Part shown: in pieces, positions 50,370 to 62,484 of the stretch | Layout of the letters: each line of letters opens with the position of its first letter | Numbering within the stretch: position 1 is the first letter of the stretch | Assembly (NCBI RefSeq): GCF_018691265.1 | Contig: NW_024881324.1 | Span: 11,065,730-11,129,729 of the forward strand | Length of the DNA stretch: 64,000 nucleotides | Source: Tyto alba | Lineage: Eukaryota; Chordata; Aves; Strigiformes; Tytonidae | Direction of reading: 5' to 3' | The notes under the pieces: model-generated | Told to the model about the DNA's origin: nothing | Database searches by the model: none | Seen by the model: only the letters and a program-made list of their open reading frames with translations | Translations under genes and position numbers: made by a program

Positions 50370-53300
50370 GTGATGGATTCAAACTTCCATGTTTAGATTC
50401 TGGCTTTCCTTGGAGCAAACCATAGTTTAATTTCAAGTTTGACCAGTCATTACTGTTCTTGTTAAGCTAGATTTTCCTCATTCAGATTTTGGTCCAACAT
50501 GTGTTATAGCAGGATTATGATTCTTTTTATTGATACTGCTTAACTTTGTTTTCAATTGTAAGCGATTTAAACCAGCCTCATTGATGAGGATGAAACTTTC
50601 CATGCTGGCCTCTGCTTGAGGCTCAATAATGCTTGGAAAGTCATAGCAATAACAGGTCAGCTGCTTATGACACCAAGCTTACAGGAATAAATAAAAAGGA
50701 AAAGATACTTTTTTTTTGTCTAATTATTTCTGGAAGAACTCTAGCACCTCCCTGGGCTAGAATAGGGACTTCAAATTTGGCAGAAAGATAGTTCTGGCAT
50801 CAGAGGCATACCTTATGCTACTCCTATGAAATTCCATTAAGATTCATTCAAGTGGTAACCCATAGGAAAGACAAATTATCATTTGCTTATGTGAATCAGA
50901 TCTTCCCAGAAGTTTTCTCAAAAAAATCACCGACTGTTACTTTTAGACTGTGCATCCTCCCTGGACTCTGTGAGTCTCTGGATGTAGCTACATTGAAGAC
51001 ATAATTGACCTTATTGCAATGGACTTGGAAATTGCTCCTCTTCTGTTAGAAATTCAGGAATAAGAAAAATGGCAGGACACTGCCATTGGTTTTTCTTTTT
51101 CAGCATCTGACTGCCATAGACAAAAAGAATTATTTTTTGATATACTGACATTCGTATATTCCCTCTTGTTTAATGAACTGAAGGATGCTGCCAAGCTGCA
51201 GGTTGTAGTGTCTGTATGAATATTATGTGCAAATCTGAAACAGAGATTTAGTTCTTCAGGACAGAGATTCCTGGGGCTTTTGAGGATGGCAGCAGTGGTG
51301 CACAGTAGAAGACATGAGAGGAGGAAAAGGAGGATATTGGAAGAAAAGAAAGAGAGCAGATAAGTAATAATCATTTAGTGTGGTGAATGGGTGGTTCAAG
51401 TCGGAAGTGTAACATGAAAAGAGGCCAGTAGAAATATTTTTCAGACAGTGAGTGATGGTTTAGGAGATAAAAAAAAATGAGGTTTTCTCTGTGACACTTT
51501 TAGGCTAAGCAGCAACTGCACTGTGATCAAAAGGCTTGTATATAACCACCCTGATACCAGAAGCACAGAGGTGTAAACTTACATTGTACTGAGGAGTAAG
51601 GTCCTTTTTGTTGATATACGTTTTCTACGTATCTGCTAAGGTGCTTCTAGATACATCACAAAACCATGAATAACAGATCCAAAAGGTGGAATTGCAGCCA
51701 ATTTTTCTCAACAGTGAAGAATAATGGACAAGCTCTTAATAAAGCAAAATTGTACTTATGATTGTTTGGTCCTACCATCAGTCTTCACATGCACACACAC
51801 ATGTACACATAGAGGCTGCAATGAAATAGGTCATGCTTCTGGAAACACATGGAAAACCTTGTGATACTCAGTTTGAGAAGTCCAGAAAGATGTATTTATA
51901 AGAACTGAGAAAGAGCATTAGTGTATGTCCTATTTTGCATGCAGACCTCTGAAGTAGGTTGATAAGCTGATCATGGAAGATCTGCAATTTCCATGCCAAA
52001 CAGATTTGCACTAACAAAATTTCTAGGAGTAATTTTTGATATTGTTTATATTTATTTATTTTTCTTGGAGCCTTCTTTAAAGATATTATTAGCTGCTAAT
52101 ATCCCCCATGGGTTTGTTTTTTAATGTATCTATGCAGTGCTACAGTATGCTGTTTCTGCTGGTGATATGTTGCTAAGAGATTTAATAATGGGTAAACAAA
52201 CACAACATGTGGTAATCCATTTCAAATTAAAAGTTTATTAAACGCTAGCTTGATGACTTTCTGGCTATTTACAATTAAAGGAGCAAACCTTAGGGAACTG
52301 GAGATCACGTGGTGAAAATCACGACTTCAACATTTCCAACAGAAAAATGTGTTTATGATCTGTGGCAAGCTGTCGCACATTGATATGCTCTATAAATACT
52401 ATATTATATCTGTTAAACCACCAAAAACAGGGGAAAAAAAAGCTCTGTTAAAGTGACATTAAGGTTGAGACACAAACCAGAGAAAGCAAGAACAGTCTAA
52501 ATGAAGACTGGTGCTCTGTAACTCACTCTACTGCAGTAGTCTAAATAGTGAATGATCTTACATATCGATACCATATGTGGTGCTGCAACATATAAGCAAA
52601 ATAGATCAGGTTAGGAGATGGTGTTTTAACCTTCACTTCAAATTTGTCTTGGTTTTAGAAGTTTAAGACAGAACCTTCATATTATTTCCATTAACTCCAG
52701 GCTACATTATTATTTTAAACCACCGCTTTGTGCTGGGCTAGGTATGGCTCTTCCCTGCTGCACAGGATTTCTCTACCAGAATACAATGCAGGGGAATGCA
52801 ACATAATACTTCCCTTTCTACCCCCTTTGTAGGTCACAGAAGCACATTATCAGATCTAGTATGTCTCTTAGTCCAAACCATATCTTCTCTCCATTCTTTC
52901 AAAGTGGTATTCCATGAGAGGTCCATGGAAGAAGACAGCTTCTGCTTTCATGACAACCATGCTTTGCTTTTTTTAAGAAAAGCCTCTGTTGCTGTTCTGT
53001 CTGTGCTGTTCCTCTGACTTGACATGCAAAGACTTATTTGTGCCCATCAGAAAGGGCGATCAAATAAAACAGGCAAGAAAAAAAACAGGGGTGATTTTTA
53101 TCCCCTGTAGTTTGTAGAACCAAAGGAAAACTTTTTCATTCTAGTGATTTGCTGATGCCTCTTTAATATTGGTCAGTTTGAAGTCCTGAAGTTATGGTCA
53201 TCATTGTTCTAGCATGTAAAGATGTACACTCAAGACCTAAAAAGGATGCTTACAAGGGTGAAAGTGGAAGAGTGGCTGAGGAGGCTTAAGATTCTGAAAC

Positions 53301-54363
53301 AATAATTTTTTTTAGTTCCAAGTTGTGTGCAGTTTTTGATCAAATTGCAACAGCAATCAGTACCTGTACCTAAATAGTGTACATCTTTTTAAGCAGAAGT
53401 TAGGCCAAGCACTACAGTGTGAAATCAAGACAGGAGTTTTGTTTAACCAAGCTGTGTTGGAGGAGAGGTGTTATCAGCCAAAATTTTCAAGGAAAGTGTT
53501 TGAAGGTAGCTGGGCTAGTTTGGTCCCAGTAGCAGGATGATCTTGCTATCGTACAGCTGTGACACAGGCTGTATTAGCGTGGGCACAGTGTTGCATTAGC
53601 ATGACTGCACAGCTCCCAGTATCTGGGCTAGCAGAGATGTTCGTTGCTACTGCTTTCACTGGTAGATTTGTCACATAGAAAGACTCCCACTACCTCAGCT
53701 GTCTTTGGACTAGACACCTACATGCATATTTTCTATGTGTCTGTAACATTTTCTTTCCAGAAAGTTTGCTTGTTCCTTATTCCCCCCCTGCTCTACTATA
53801 CTTTGGGAGTGTAAAGACCAAAACAACTCAGCTTTTTGAGTATGGTTTTAAGGACACTTATTTTCTTACAACGAACAAATAGCTCACTTTTTTCCTAAAC
53901 TTTACTTTTCCCTCCCCCTACAAAGTTTGCTGTATAACAGCAGCACATGTGGCTCATTGTGCCCCGTGCATCATCCAGAAGAAATGTTAGACCAGCTGAA
54001 TTTTTTTCAGTTTCCAAACTGATCTGTACAGAAGGATCATTTTCAGGTATACAATTTATCTGGTTACTGTACAATTTAGAGCATTTTTCAGTCTGTCTTC
54101 CTTTGGTCTGCCTGCCTGGCTGTTAAGAATAAGGCTGGTTTGCAGTGCTTGGCTTCAGCAGTCCTTGAAACTCGCTGGAGTTGTAAAGCTTTAAACAGCT
54201 GCGCAGGTCTTTAATTGTAAATTAGTTTTGACAGGACTGCTAGGCAAAGGCCTGGCCCATCCCGTCGTGATGCTAGCCGACAACCCCTTACTGCTCCTGG
54301 AGCAAGGAAACATGTGGAAGGAATTGTTCTTTTACATTTCACAGCTTGTCATTTCCTCTGCAG
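50370..54363 (+). other. Intron (4.0 kb)
   Basis: Unique AT-rich sequence with no repeat family recognised. A run of codons open just upstream of 54,364 is intronic read-through of the next exon's frame, not a separate gene. Confidence 0.8.
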
Positions 54364-54525
54364 GGCAACCTCTGACCTCCCTGAAAGATCCTGACACCCA
54401 TAAGGGAAGTATTCCCACTGTTGTAAAGGAAGTGGAAAAGCAGTTTAATGCTGCGAAAGGAGGAGAAGCGTGTGCGTCAGAAGAAGCTGGGAGGAAAAAA
54501 GAAGAGTTTAAAATGTTTCCAGCAG
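54364..54525 (+). CDS. Internal exon 12: Lys/Glu-rich tail segment
   Basis: The acceptor is CTTGTCATTTCCTCTGCAG and the donor CCAGCAG/GTTAGG. Two bases (GG) make Gly with the G from exon 11, 53 codons follow and one G is left. The peptide opens QPLTSLKDPDTHKGSIPTVV, continues KEVEKQFNAAKGGEACASEE and ends AGRKKEEFKMFPA. It is highly charged, probably helical and disordered. The donor is only fair. A possible internal donor (ACTGTT/GTAAAG at 54,422) would end the exon in phase 0. Confidence 0.77.
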
Positions 54526-54652
54526 GTTAGGACTTTTATTGCATTATTTAATTTACTGAAAGTTTGCAAATAGATGTACTTGGCATGTGTGTAAATACCT
54601 CCATCTCCCTTCCCCCTTGCCCTGTGATATCATCTCATCATTATTTCACAAG

Positions 54653-54716
54653 GCAAAGGAAGCGATGGAAGAGTTTAAATCAATTGTGAGGGATCAAAAG
54701 CAGCTTAGGCGAAAAG
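54653..54716 (+). other. Exon-like segment in conflicting frame
   Basis: It has a long pyrimidine tract and TTATTTCACAAG acceptor, and an AAAAG/GTACAG donor. In its only open frame (phase 0 in, phase 1 out) it encodes AKEAMEEFKSIVRDQKQLRR then K, a convincing charged helix. Exon 12 ends in phase 1, 127 bases upstream. In that frame the segment stops after KGSDGRV. Its exit phase fits exon 13 (Glu). It may be used with the alternative donor at 54,422, act as a poison or terminal exon, or reflect a one-base difference at the exon 12 boundary. Confidence 0.4.
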
Positions 54717-57700
54717 GTACAGAAGTGGTGGACTCCCCTTGTCTAAAAAGTATTTGTAGGCCAAATGTGTTAGTAATTACAAGGTGTGTGTGGAGTGCAC
54801 TGACAACATTAGATTACGACTGGTGTTTCTGTGACATTTTTACATCCTTTCATTTTATTTGGCCATTTATATCCATGGATCACAACATGCTGCTGTTAGG
54901 TGCTTGGGAAGTACTTTTTCTTCTTGCAACACGTTAATAGCAATATCCTTTGTTAATTGTGTTGAGCCAAATTACGTAAGAGAACCTGTCTGTATTAATA
55001 TCAGGTAGCATTTGCTTCTGGGACATGCGGTTTCTTTTGAAGGCAAAGCCTTCCAAGTTGCACCGTTTTGGTTTGGTTTACTTTAAAAAAAAAATAATAA
55101 AACAGATAGAATGCATGTGTCTGAGAATTGAGTAACACAGACCTAGGTCCTGTCCTAAACGCAGATACCACCATGATGGCCAGTGGCAGATTTACCATGG
55201 GGCAGGGATCTGAAGGTACCAAGGTTGTAAACAGCCACCCCCATTTAGTAGCCTGGGTAGTGAATTATGCTGTCTGTCCCACCACAGGAAAATGGTTGTG
55301 CAGGCACAGAAACTGGCTGCTGCCCTCATTCCCCTTCGTGCTTGCACCCGTGAATGTGCCCTGGGTGCCAGCCAGCCCTCCTGGTCACGATACAGATGTT
55401 TAGGATGAGCAGGCAGATTCAGTAGCTGAGGCAACAGAGGGGGCATTAGGAGCTGAGCTGAGATCTGCAGTTGTACCCATTGCTCATGACTCTCCCACCC
55501 ATCACAAATACAGCGAGGGTCGCCTTTCATTTTAGGGCAGTTCTCACTCCCTCGGTTGGTGTGTAGAGAAAGCTGAAAGTGCAAGTGAAAATAAACTAAT
55601 CCCTCCTTTTGAAGGGAAAGAGTGACTCTCCTTATGTACTAGGAGGCTATAATATGTCATGTTTAGGCAATGAACTGGAAAATATTAGGTAAGAGATAGC
55701 TACCTGAAGTCTGTTAGCTACCTCTTATTTGTGTAAACAGGAGTTTGTAGTTGTCTTCAAGTCTGTGGGCTGCCTGAAATTATGCAGTAGAATTTTGGAT
55801 GCTGATTTGAAGCCAACTGACATGTCAGCTTTCCTTTCACAACAACCCATGAGATGTAATTCAAAACCCATTTATTTGGAGCTCTCCTTCTCTGTTGACT
55901 GCCCAGGAAGACTAGGACTGCATCTGCTATTATAGGTACATTTGTTGAATATCTCGTGTTAAGAGGGCACAAATAGAAGTAGGAGCTAGTGTGGCATTGC
56001 TTAGTCAGGATTCACAAATGCTGAGTGTTAATGTTGGCCATCATAGATGTGTAAGACATAGAATACAGAGCTGATGTCAATTTTTGTTAAGTGGTATTAG
56101 TGACAAAAGGTTAAGCATGTTACAGAAAAAAGTAATAACATTTTCCAATCTTTCAGGGATTCTCAATGCACCTCCTAATAAGACCAACACTTTATTAACA
56201 TGTCTTTTCTATATGTTGGTCCTTCCAAGAATGTAATCACATCCCTAGCTTACAAATTTTTTTTCCAACTTTTATGTTAGTGGAATCTATTTTGAAGTTC
56301 ATTTAATTCATTTACCCAACATTAGTTGTGCAAAGCTGCTTAGAATACTCACAGTATTTAAAACATGAGTAACCTTCATAAACAAAAGTTGTTTTAAATA
56401 ACATTTAGTGGTATTTGACATTTTCTTTTAGCTGCTTTTTAAATTTTCTTCAGATTTTTTTTCCTTGCCAAGATTTGTATGTTTCCACCTTTAGAAGGTA
56501 TGTCTCAAAACCCAATTACTATTTGTGCAGGTAGACAGCTATTCCTTCTCCCCTCTTCCCCCTACCCCCTTCACTAATGCTTATCTAGGTCTAAAACAAC
56601 CATGTTGAATTTTTAGTCAAACTAATTATGTGGAGTTTGGAAGAGATTCAATAAAAACCAAAGCATTTTAGAACCCACATTTTCAGTTCAAGAGGGTCTT
56701 TTACAAGTACGCCTAAACAATGCAGTTACAGAGGTGTCCTGATTTTGGAAGGTTTTGAATTACTACAACTTTTATCAAAGAAAGGTTAGATTCAAAGAGC
56801 ATTGTTCTGCATCATGAGAGGATCTGACTCAGTATACTCTAAGAGATAATAGTATAATCTACTAAGGATTTTAAAAACATCTTGTATAAGAGGGAGTCTA
56901 CCTGAACTACAAGTAGATCTCTAAAAGCATCCATGGATTTGAAATAGGTGAAAAATGCTTTTGATTCTCTTTATTCACAAAAAAACAGAAGTTTTTCTTC
57001 GTGAGTTCAATTTCCGGTACTTGCTAAATCTATTGCATGTTAATTTAATACAAAACTTTGGTTTCAAAAGGCACATCACTAAAGCACAGATTTTCTGTGA
57101 TGGAACACTGTCAGTAGTGTAACCACTAAACTCAATATCAGCACTCAGAACCAGAGAGGTAAAAAAGCTTCATTTTTAAATCCCCAGATAATTTCTGAAG
57201 AACCATGTATAAACTAGAATTTATACTGTAACTTGTGTTTAATTTGGAGCTTCAAGAGTGTCTGCATTTTTTTCCCCACCAATACTCATCCCAGCAGACA
57301 TCTGCTCCCCAGCCTTCCTCTTATATGAAACCTGATTTCTTTTTTCAAAGCCCTCAGTTGTGCCTGTACCACAGTAAAACCACTGGAAACATGTAAAATA
57401 TTTCTCTAAATATTGTTAGTCAGACTGTTACAAGCAGCTTACATTCTGCCCATTTTGGGGGTTTAACACAATTTCTGTTGTTCCTTCAACCCGATGCTCT
57501 ATCACCTTACTATGGCACAGCCACGACAGATTTTTAGCTCCTGATTTTCAAACCTTCCAGCTCAGAAGGATTCTTTCGCTCAATGTCTGTCTTCTAAAAT
57601 AAACTGCATATTGAAAATTAGATATTAAATATTGACCATATTTACAGCCTTTGATTCAAAGCCTTCTCTGTGTCTGTGGAAAAATGCTGGGAAGTGAATT

Positions 57701-58507
57701 GTGTCATTTTGTGACATCAAAAAACATTTCTGCCTGAACAAAGCTTCACAATAACACCTAAGCAAAGATGGCACCAGACTGAGGAGTTAATACACTAGCA
57801 GATAACACTCAGAAATTTATTCAGAACATATTAAGATGTTCCCTCCATATCAAAATATCAAACACAGAGACAGCTTCATTCTAACTTTATCGTTACCTCT
57901 GGAGAGAAAGATTTTCATTTGTTGAAACATGCTTGTGTAGGTGAGAAATGGTTTTGTTGAGAGGATTATATTTATGCTTACAGCCACTTCTGAAACAATT
58001 TCATGAAAACCAGTGAGCTTTCCTTTGCAGTATTTCTCATTATACTACAGTGAGGTGGTCCTCCTTCTGATATGCTATTTGCTTCTACATAACAGTCATA
58101 TGTGGATGCAAAAATAATTATCTAACCCAAAAAACCCAAAGCTATTCTCATTGGTAGTTCCTCATGGATGCCACTTTAAAGGGAATAGTGTGTGGCTTTA
58201 AAACGGAGATTGATTGACCATCATTCTTTCTGCAGACAGAGCCTCAGATGGTTGAATCTTCTCTTTCTTTGCTGGTCTTTTCCTCCCCTGAGCAGAACTG
58301 TGTAAAGTATTGGTCTGATCTTGCAGATAGGATGATATTCAGATCCTGCTTACAGTTGTGCAATCTATGCACTCCAAACTCTTCTCTTCTCTGACTCTTA
58401 CCATACTGTTTGACTTCCCACAGTCTGGGCTATTACTAGGGAAGGAGTCCAGATAGGATTTCCATGTTATTTTTTGTTTCCCTCCTATAATTTAACCAAG
58501 CTGGTGA

Positions 58508-58520
58508 TTTTTTTTTTTTT
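58508..58520 (+). repeat. T13 homopolymer
   Basis: Intronic T run followed by CTGTTGCCCC. Confidence 0.85.
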
Positions 58521-59502
58521 CTGTTGCCCCACGCCTGGTGGCACCACTCTAAAATCCTTTCCTCCTGACTGAGAGATTTCAGCCATCAGAAGGGAGTGCA
58601 CTTCATCCTTCTCTACTTTTCCTCTATATAAGTCAGAAGTATTTCCCACCAAACCAGTCTAAAGTAATTTCCTAGCTGTGCTGTTTCTTTTTGTCCATAT
58701 TATAAATTTTAAAAATTCACTTCCCCCAACCCTGAACACATAAAAGATTCACAGTATCATCTCCATATGCAGCCTCTGAAAGTTTCACATCACAGAGAAT
58801 CTGTTTCCCACCCCTCTCTAACCCCAGTTCCCAAAGGGTGTATCTACATTAGCGTTTAGATTTTCAGAGCACTTTTGAAGTGAATTCCCTGCCCCAGTTG
58901 CTGCTTTTTGGTTCACACTGCGGAGTGTTCTCGTAGGACAGGCACCACATTCCTTTAGCCTGAAGCTAAGCAATGGGATGCGCTTTAGGTGTGTGTGTCA
59001 GGTATTAACGGGCCATCAGTTCCCAGGACCTGACTAGAACTAGTCTGACATAAAAACTTCAACACACAGTGGGGTCCCCAGTGTCTAGTATTGTCCTCTG
59101 AATGGCTGGTTTCATTCTACAGATCCACTCCTGTTGCATCACAGAACTTGTTACAGAAGACATAACTAAAGAGGATAACTTGCAGACTGAATGTAGATGA
59201 TGAAAAAGGTTAAATTATACCTTACAAGGGTTAACAAGCAGTAAGACGCCCTCTATTATTAAAGGTCATGCTATTACTCTCAGCTATTGCCCCAAGAAGG
59301 CTGATGCTGGGAAAGGTAACAGAGAAGAACTAATGTTTTAGTTTCCAAATTCTTTCCATCCTGTTCTAAAAATATAGGTCCCAGGTGAACACAGGAACTT
59401 GGTACAGGAGACACTTTCTTTGTATCCTGTATCAGGTGTGAGCTGTGTATCATCTAAACTGTTTTGCTGGGACTTAAGGTCCCCAAGAAATATGAGTTTT
59501 AT

Positions 59503-59533
59503 ATGTGTGTGTATATATATATATATATATATT
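59503..59533 (+). repeat. (TG)n(TA)n microsatellite
   Basis: TATGTGTGTG followed by about ten TA units. Confidence 0.95.
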
Positions 59534-61265
59534 TAATGCTCTCAGCATTGTCAAGGTCTGGAAAAAAACTTAATCTCACCATACTTTCCCAAATCCAGGC
59601 ATTACTGTTATCATGCCCATTTCACAATGGTGGGAAAAAATATCAGCCGTTTTTTCTTATTTGTCTTATACAAATGTAGAGCATGAAAACAGTTCTGCTG
59701 GACTTCTTATTAATACTTGATCACAGATTTATGACATTGAATTAAGAATTTTATTGTCTTTTCTAGGCCCTGATGCAATCACATTTTCCTGCTCTCATGC
59801 CTATGTTTGTTGACTTCCAAATAAACCTTATAACAGAATTTACGCCTGCCATTGTACCCTTATCACAGCTGTGATACCTGTCTTTGATCATTCTTACCTG
59901 GTGCTATTTTCTCCTCCTCAAATTGTTCATTTTTATCATGAATGGTATTATGTTCCCCTGTCAGAGAACAAAATGTATTTTGAGTCAATTTACTAAAATA
60001 GTCACTGCTAAGTGCTATATCCGGACAAAGTTGACACCTTTGACATTTTCTAAAATGGTAAAAATAACTGTATTTAGGGTATGATTTATGGGTACTGTAT
60101 GTCAGAGGAATTTTTATGTTATTACAGTTTCTGATGCAGCCATCCCAACTCCTTCAATGAACAAAATCCTGATAGTGCCGCTAATTAATACATTATTAGT
60201 TCTCTGTGGCCAACTATAATAAGTTATAAAAAAGTAAAATGCACTTTAATAATAAAGAACCTGTGTGATTCTTGTTTCTTTCTCAGAACTGTTTTGTTTT
60301 GTGCATTGGAAGAAACAATTTCTACACAGATCAGTTTTATAAGACATGTTTCCCCCCACTAACTAAGAGCAACTCCTATGATTAAAAAGTAGACTGGAGT
60401 CATTAAATGTCTTTCTGATTGCTGGCCTCTATTAAAAACTTCTTAAAATAATAGATAGGTTTAATTCCTCAAGCCAAAGAAAAATTATATCATCTTAAGT
60501 ATTTTCCATATTTATTATATCGATGAGACTTGGCTGCAGAGGAAAAAAAAGGAAGCAAAATCTCTTGTATTGCAAGTTTTAAATGTACAAGGCTAAGGTT
60601 TACTTAATTAGAACCTCCAGGCAATAAAGGAGCCCTTTTTTAAATTCTGTGAATCTTAATATGCTAAATAATGCAAAGCTTCAACTCTTCAAGCATGAGA
60701 CACACATCTGGCAGCTTAACATTTAAATTACAGAAAAAAACCCACTTCAGTAGTAATTTTCATGAAGAAAAGAATGGGAAATGTATTACAACTAAATTTA
60801 ATTTCTTTTTAGATTTTTCATCCTGTCTAATTGCAAGCATTTCCCATCTTCTCATTTATTTATTTATTTTCATACAGATTTTTTCTGTACTTTTTATTGA
60901 TCTTTAATTTGAGCAGCTTCTTATTGTTACAGCCATTGAAGAATTGCATTGTGTTTTTACTTAGCAAAAACTGTTCAGAGAAATCTATGAGGAATTAAAG
61001 TAATGAGCTCACTGGTATAGAAAGAAAAGAGCATTCAGAGCCTTACAAATAAAATATAAAAAGAGCATGTCATGATTAAATAACAAAGTTGAGTTCCTTT
61101 CCCCTCCCATTTCTTAAATGTAAAATAATGTTTTTTTCTTTTTATTGTGCTATGTTTTTGGCCAAGGTAATTACTTCTTTATTCATTTGTCTCCAAAAAC
61201 ATTGTCAAAGTCTTCATTATTTCAGCAAAGCTATTTGGAAACCCATTTCAGTGAGCCAAAATTTA

Positions 61266-61286
61266 AAATAAATAAATAAATAAATA
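61266..61286 (+). repeat. (AAAT)n microsatellite
   Basis: About five AAAT/AATA units. Confidence 0.9.
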
Positions 61287-61551
61287 GGACAACAAAGAAA
61301 ACCACAGTAACCATCTTTACAAAGGTATCTTTATATTTTAATGTGTTTAATGGGTTCATACATGTGTCACATATCTGGAACATGTAGAGACAATTTGAAA
61401 TGTTTACACTGCATGTGTGCACACACATGACGTACCCAGCAGCTGTATTTTATGCATTTTCAGCAATTTCGGTAAATCTCTTCTTTCACCCCAGATGATG
61501 TAAATGCCTGTAAATACCTAATCTACTATGAATGCTCAACATATATACACT

Positions 61552-61554
<3 letters not shown>

Positions 61555-61583
<29 letters not shown>
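61555..61583 (+). repeat. (TG)n microsatellite
   Basis: About 14 TG units flanked on both sides by TATATA blocks. Confidence 0.95.
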
Positions 61584-61587
<4 letters not shown>

Positions 61588-62367
61588 AAATAAGAAATAG
61601 AAAGATATCCATAGGTATATATACAAACACACAGGCTCAAATCTGTGACATTGTATATGTGTATATTCTATATCTACAACTATAATACCTAAGAGCAGAT
61701 CCTTCCTGTGCTGGCTTTCTAAGTATGCTCGACTGTCTTTTACTGAGGAGAAGTGGAAGTAACTGGGGAAGTGAACTAATAATAACTGGGAAGTGAAATA
61801 ATCATTAAGTATATTTTTGTGCCATATATTAAGAGGTGTAATTCAGACCTTTATTTCCATCGCACCGCTGCTTGCTATGATGTGGGAGTACATTTTTGTT
61901 CATTCCACAGGTCACTGCTTTTTGGGAGTTTGAGGGACACGCTACTTGAGTAAACATTGCTTAGGAAACACGAGTACTTTGGATCCCTGTGCCTCACTCT
62001 CAATCCACAACCATGCCCATACAAGAAAACAAACTTCCCTCTCTTTTACAAAGAACACATCTTGGGGTGTTTAAAATATCCCTCACTGTCATTCTTCTTG
62101 TGTCTGTTATTTCTTTATTTCTACTATACCCCCCTGCTTCGTATTTATACAGTTGTCGTTTCCAGCACCACAGCTTCTAGAGTCTTCTCTGCATTTATCA
62201 TCCTAACGCTTCTGGAAGGTAGGAGAGAACTAGCCACCTACTTATAAGTAGGACGGAGGGGAAAAAATGACCTGTCTGGAGTCATGCAGGATCTTGGTGG
62301 GAGAGGGAACAAAACCCATCTCCTTCCTTTCCAAATCTTTGTCTTATGCACCAATATAAAAATACTA

Positions 62368-62384
62368 TTTTTTTTTTTTTTTTT
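62368..62384 (+). repeat. T17 tract in splice acceptor
   Basis: The T run ends 11 bases before the exon 13 start and forms its polypyrimidine tract. Confidence 0.95.
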
Positions 62385-62395
62385 ATTTCTTACAG

Positions 62396-62484
62396 AGGAT
62401 GATTTTTACCAAGATTGTTGTAGCAGTGCAGATGAGCACTGCAGCTCGTTTGGGCCAAAGGAAGGCCAAGGAGGACATCTCAAG
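62396..62484 (+). CDS. Internal exon 13: acidic, Cys-rich segment
   Basis: The acceptor is a T17 tract plus ATTTCTTACAG and the donor CTCAAG/GTACTG. AG completes Glu with the left-over G, then 29 codons follow to a codon boundary. The peptide starts DDFYQDCCSSADEHCSSFGP and ends KEGQGGHLK. A CysCys pair plus a third Cys in an acidic-Ser context could be a palmitoylation or metal site; that is speculation. No stop, so the protein continues downstream. Confidence 0.67.

Larger units (their letters stand above)
54717..62395 (+). other. Intron (about 7.7 kb, or 7.9 kb from exon 12)
   Basis: AT-rich with a T run at 58.51 kb and TA, AAAT and TG microsatellites at 59.5-61.6 kb. A GC-richer stretch at 55.1-55.55 kb has open frames on both strands but no splice support. 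Exons 12 and 13 join in phase 1. Confidence 0.7.
8150..62484 (+). other. Multi-exon protein-coding gene, internal part only; tentative OFCC1 (ojoplano-like)
   Basis: Thirteen exons were assembled by hand from AG/GT boundaries, pyrimidine tracts and open frame. All twelve junction phases agree, in order 1,1,0,1,1,0,2,0,0,0,1,1. The concatenation of 1,601 nt gives 533 complete codons without a stop. Approximate layout in these residues is: 1-113 acidic and polar linker, 114-197 short exons ending in a basic His/Lys patch, 199-235 acidic linker, 236-403 C2-like domain, 404-533 charged tail ending in a Cys-rich stretch. No initiator Met context, stop codon or poly(A) signal could be tied to it, so both ends lie outside the window or are unrecognised. 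The long introns, C2-like core and apparent vertebrate-type linkers made me think of OFCC1. I cannot confirm this, and another C2-containing gene is possible. Existence of the gene is much surer than its name. Confidence 0.85.

Noticed and set aside
55128..55584. 91-codon (+) and 130-codon (-) frames
   Set aside because: Overlap each other in opposite strands in a GC-richer intronic block. No splice support and no domain.
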